In this document: positions 63,301 through 64,000 of the stretch, in pieces
Numbering within the stretch: the stretch's first letter is position 1
Layout: the number at the start of each line of letters is the position of its first letter
From: Panopea generosa
Lineage: Eukaryota > Mollusca > Bivalvia > Adapedonta > Hiatellidae
Assembly (NCBI GenBank): GCA_029582155.1
Contig: CM055896.1
Span: 2,591,501-2,655,500, forward strand
Length of the DNA stretch: 64,000 nt
Direction: 5' to 3'
The notes under the pieces: generated by a model
The model's database searches: none
What the model saw: only the letters and a program-made list of their open reading frames with translations
Told to the model about the DNA's origin: nothing
Translations under genes and position numbers: made by a program

Positions 63301-63904
63301 GTACTAGTTAATACTAGTTTACTATTAAATAACATATGCCTAAATAAATGCAACTGTTTTTAGATTTTAAGAAAAAAAGGTTGGAACTGGTCAGTTGTGT
63401 TTAATAATATGGTAGAAGAAGGAAGTGGGAACACATGGGATTTCGTCAAATACAGTTTTTAGCTCTCTTTCTCTTGCTTCAGAAAGATGCGCTTAACCCT
63501 AGTGATTAAAATGATTTACAAAAAATGTAGTATTTAATATTGAATTGATCTACTTTAATGTATCAATTGTGACACAATTTAACATTCAACATATCTACTT
63601 TACATCAATTATGGAAAACATGTTACATTTCTGCTTAATTATATTGGATATATTGATTGAGTATTCTCATTTTTCATTGATTGTACAAAAATTTTTTTTC
63701 AAAAATTCTGTATTTTATATGGACTGCCAAACATGTAATTTATATAAATGTAAAAATGAATTTGACGTAATTTGTATTTGACTTCGATTGTGCATTTACG
63801 TGTATTTGTATATCATTGATATTAAAGGTATTTTACTTATTTGTTTTAACATTGATTGTAAACAAGGCCATTGAGTAAACCATAATTGTTGTTGTTTTCA
63901 CTAG
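63301..63904. other. Gene-free AT-rich stretch
   Basis: A 78-codon frame at 63545-63781 is AT-driven and unrecognised. Confidence 0.4.
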
Positions 63905-64000
63905 TTTAGTTTATGCATTCATTTTAGCTTTATTGCAAAGAAACCTAAGAGCTTACCAGTACATGAATTACTCTCGAGTCTATTTCCTGGGTAGAACCAG
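63905..64000 (-). mobile_element. SINE family D, running off the window end
   Basis: TTTAGCTTTATTGCAAAGAA, ATGAATTACTCTCGAGTCTA and TTTCCTGGGTAGAACCAG match the 3' half of family D; the tRNA head would lie beyond 64000. Confidence 0.6.

Larger units (their letters stand above)
36007..64000 (+). other. Presumed RARS1 intron 10, at least 28 kb, repeat-filled
   Basis: After the exon 10 donor I find no segment encoding the rest of the enzyme (KTRSG region, AVAYGCIKYADL-like, DDRGNTAAYLLYA-like or the DALR anticodon-binding domain). The stretch is AT-rich and carries minisatellites at 37766, 38236, 49096, 51568 and 56088, plus SINEs and MITEs listed separately. Short exons can escape by eye, so absence is not proof. 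Confidence 0.6.

Overview
This 64 kb window looks like nuclear DNA of an invertebrate animal, most likely a bivalve mollusc. Two recognisable protein genes have many small exons bounded by GT-AG splice sites. They are separated by AT-rich non-coding DNA packed with tRNA-derived SINEs, short inverted-repeat elements (MITEs), minisatellites and bivalve-style 'TGACCTTGACC' repeats. The bivalve assignment is an inference from repeat style and the protein sequences; I cannot name a species.

Layout. 1-930: decayed non-LTR retrotransposon with a SINE fragment. 1500-2048: a small unrecognised protein gene (+), with a possible MGNTCGKS-starting, lipid-modified N-terminus. 2049-12400: gene-free, with SINEs, diverged tandem repeats, a hairpin MITE and a 20-bp minisatellite. 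12445-17462: an AKAP17A orthologue on the minus strand in four coding exons, giving 487 residues with an RRM, an anchoring helix and a charged coiled coil. Its UGA stop sits in the UGA-CUA-G readthrough context and is followed by 38 open codons. 17465-18891: a shared upstream region. 18892-36006: the first ten coding exons (about 450 residues) of cytosolic arginyl-tRNA synthetase (RARS1) on the plus strand. They carry the N-terminal leucine zipper, the Add-1 domain and the HIGH-class catalytic core. 36007-64000: 28 kb in which I find no further RARS1 exon, so this is either one very long intron or a break in the gene. It holds at least five minisatellite arrays and many SINE and MITE copies.

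AKAP17A and RARS1 are divergent, with start codons about 1.45 kb apart, and may share a promoter region. AKAP17A is a splicing-compartment PKA anchor and RARS1 charges tRNA-Arg in the multi-synthetase complex; no functional link between them is implied. The most interesting signals are the AKAP17A readthrough context, the MITE that carries both a 30-bp hairpin and an expandable minisatellite, the 40-bp minisatellite made of 3'-splice-site-like units, the related 24-bp and 54-bp arrays, and the oversized intron.
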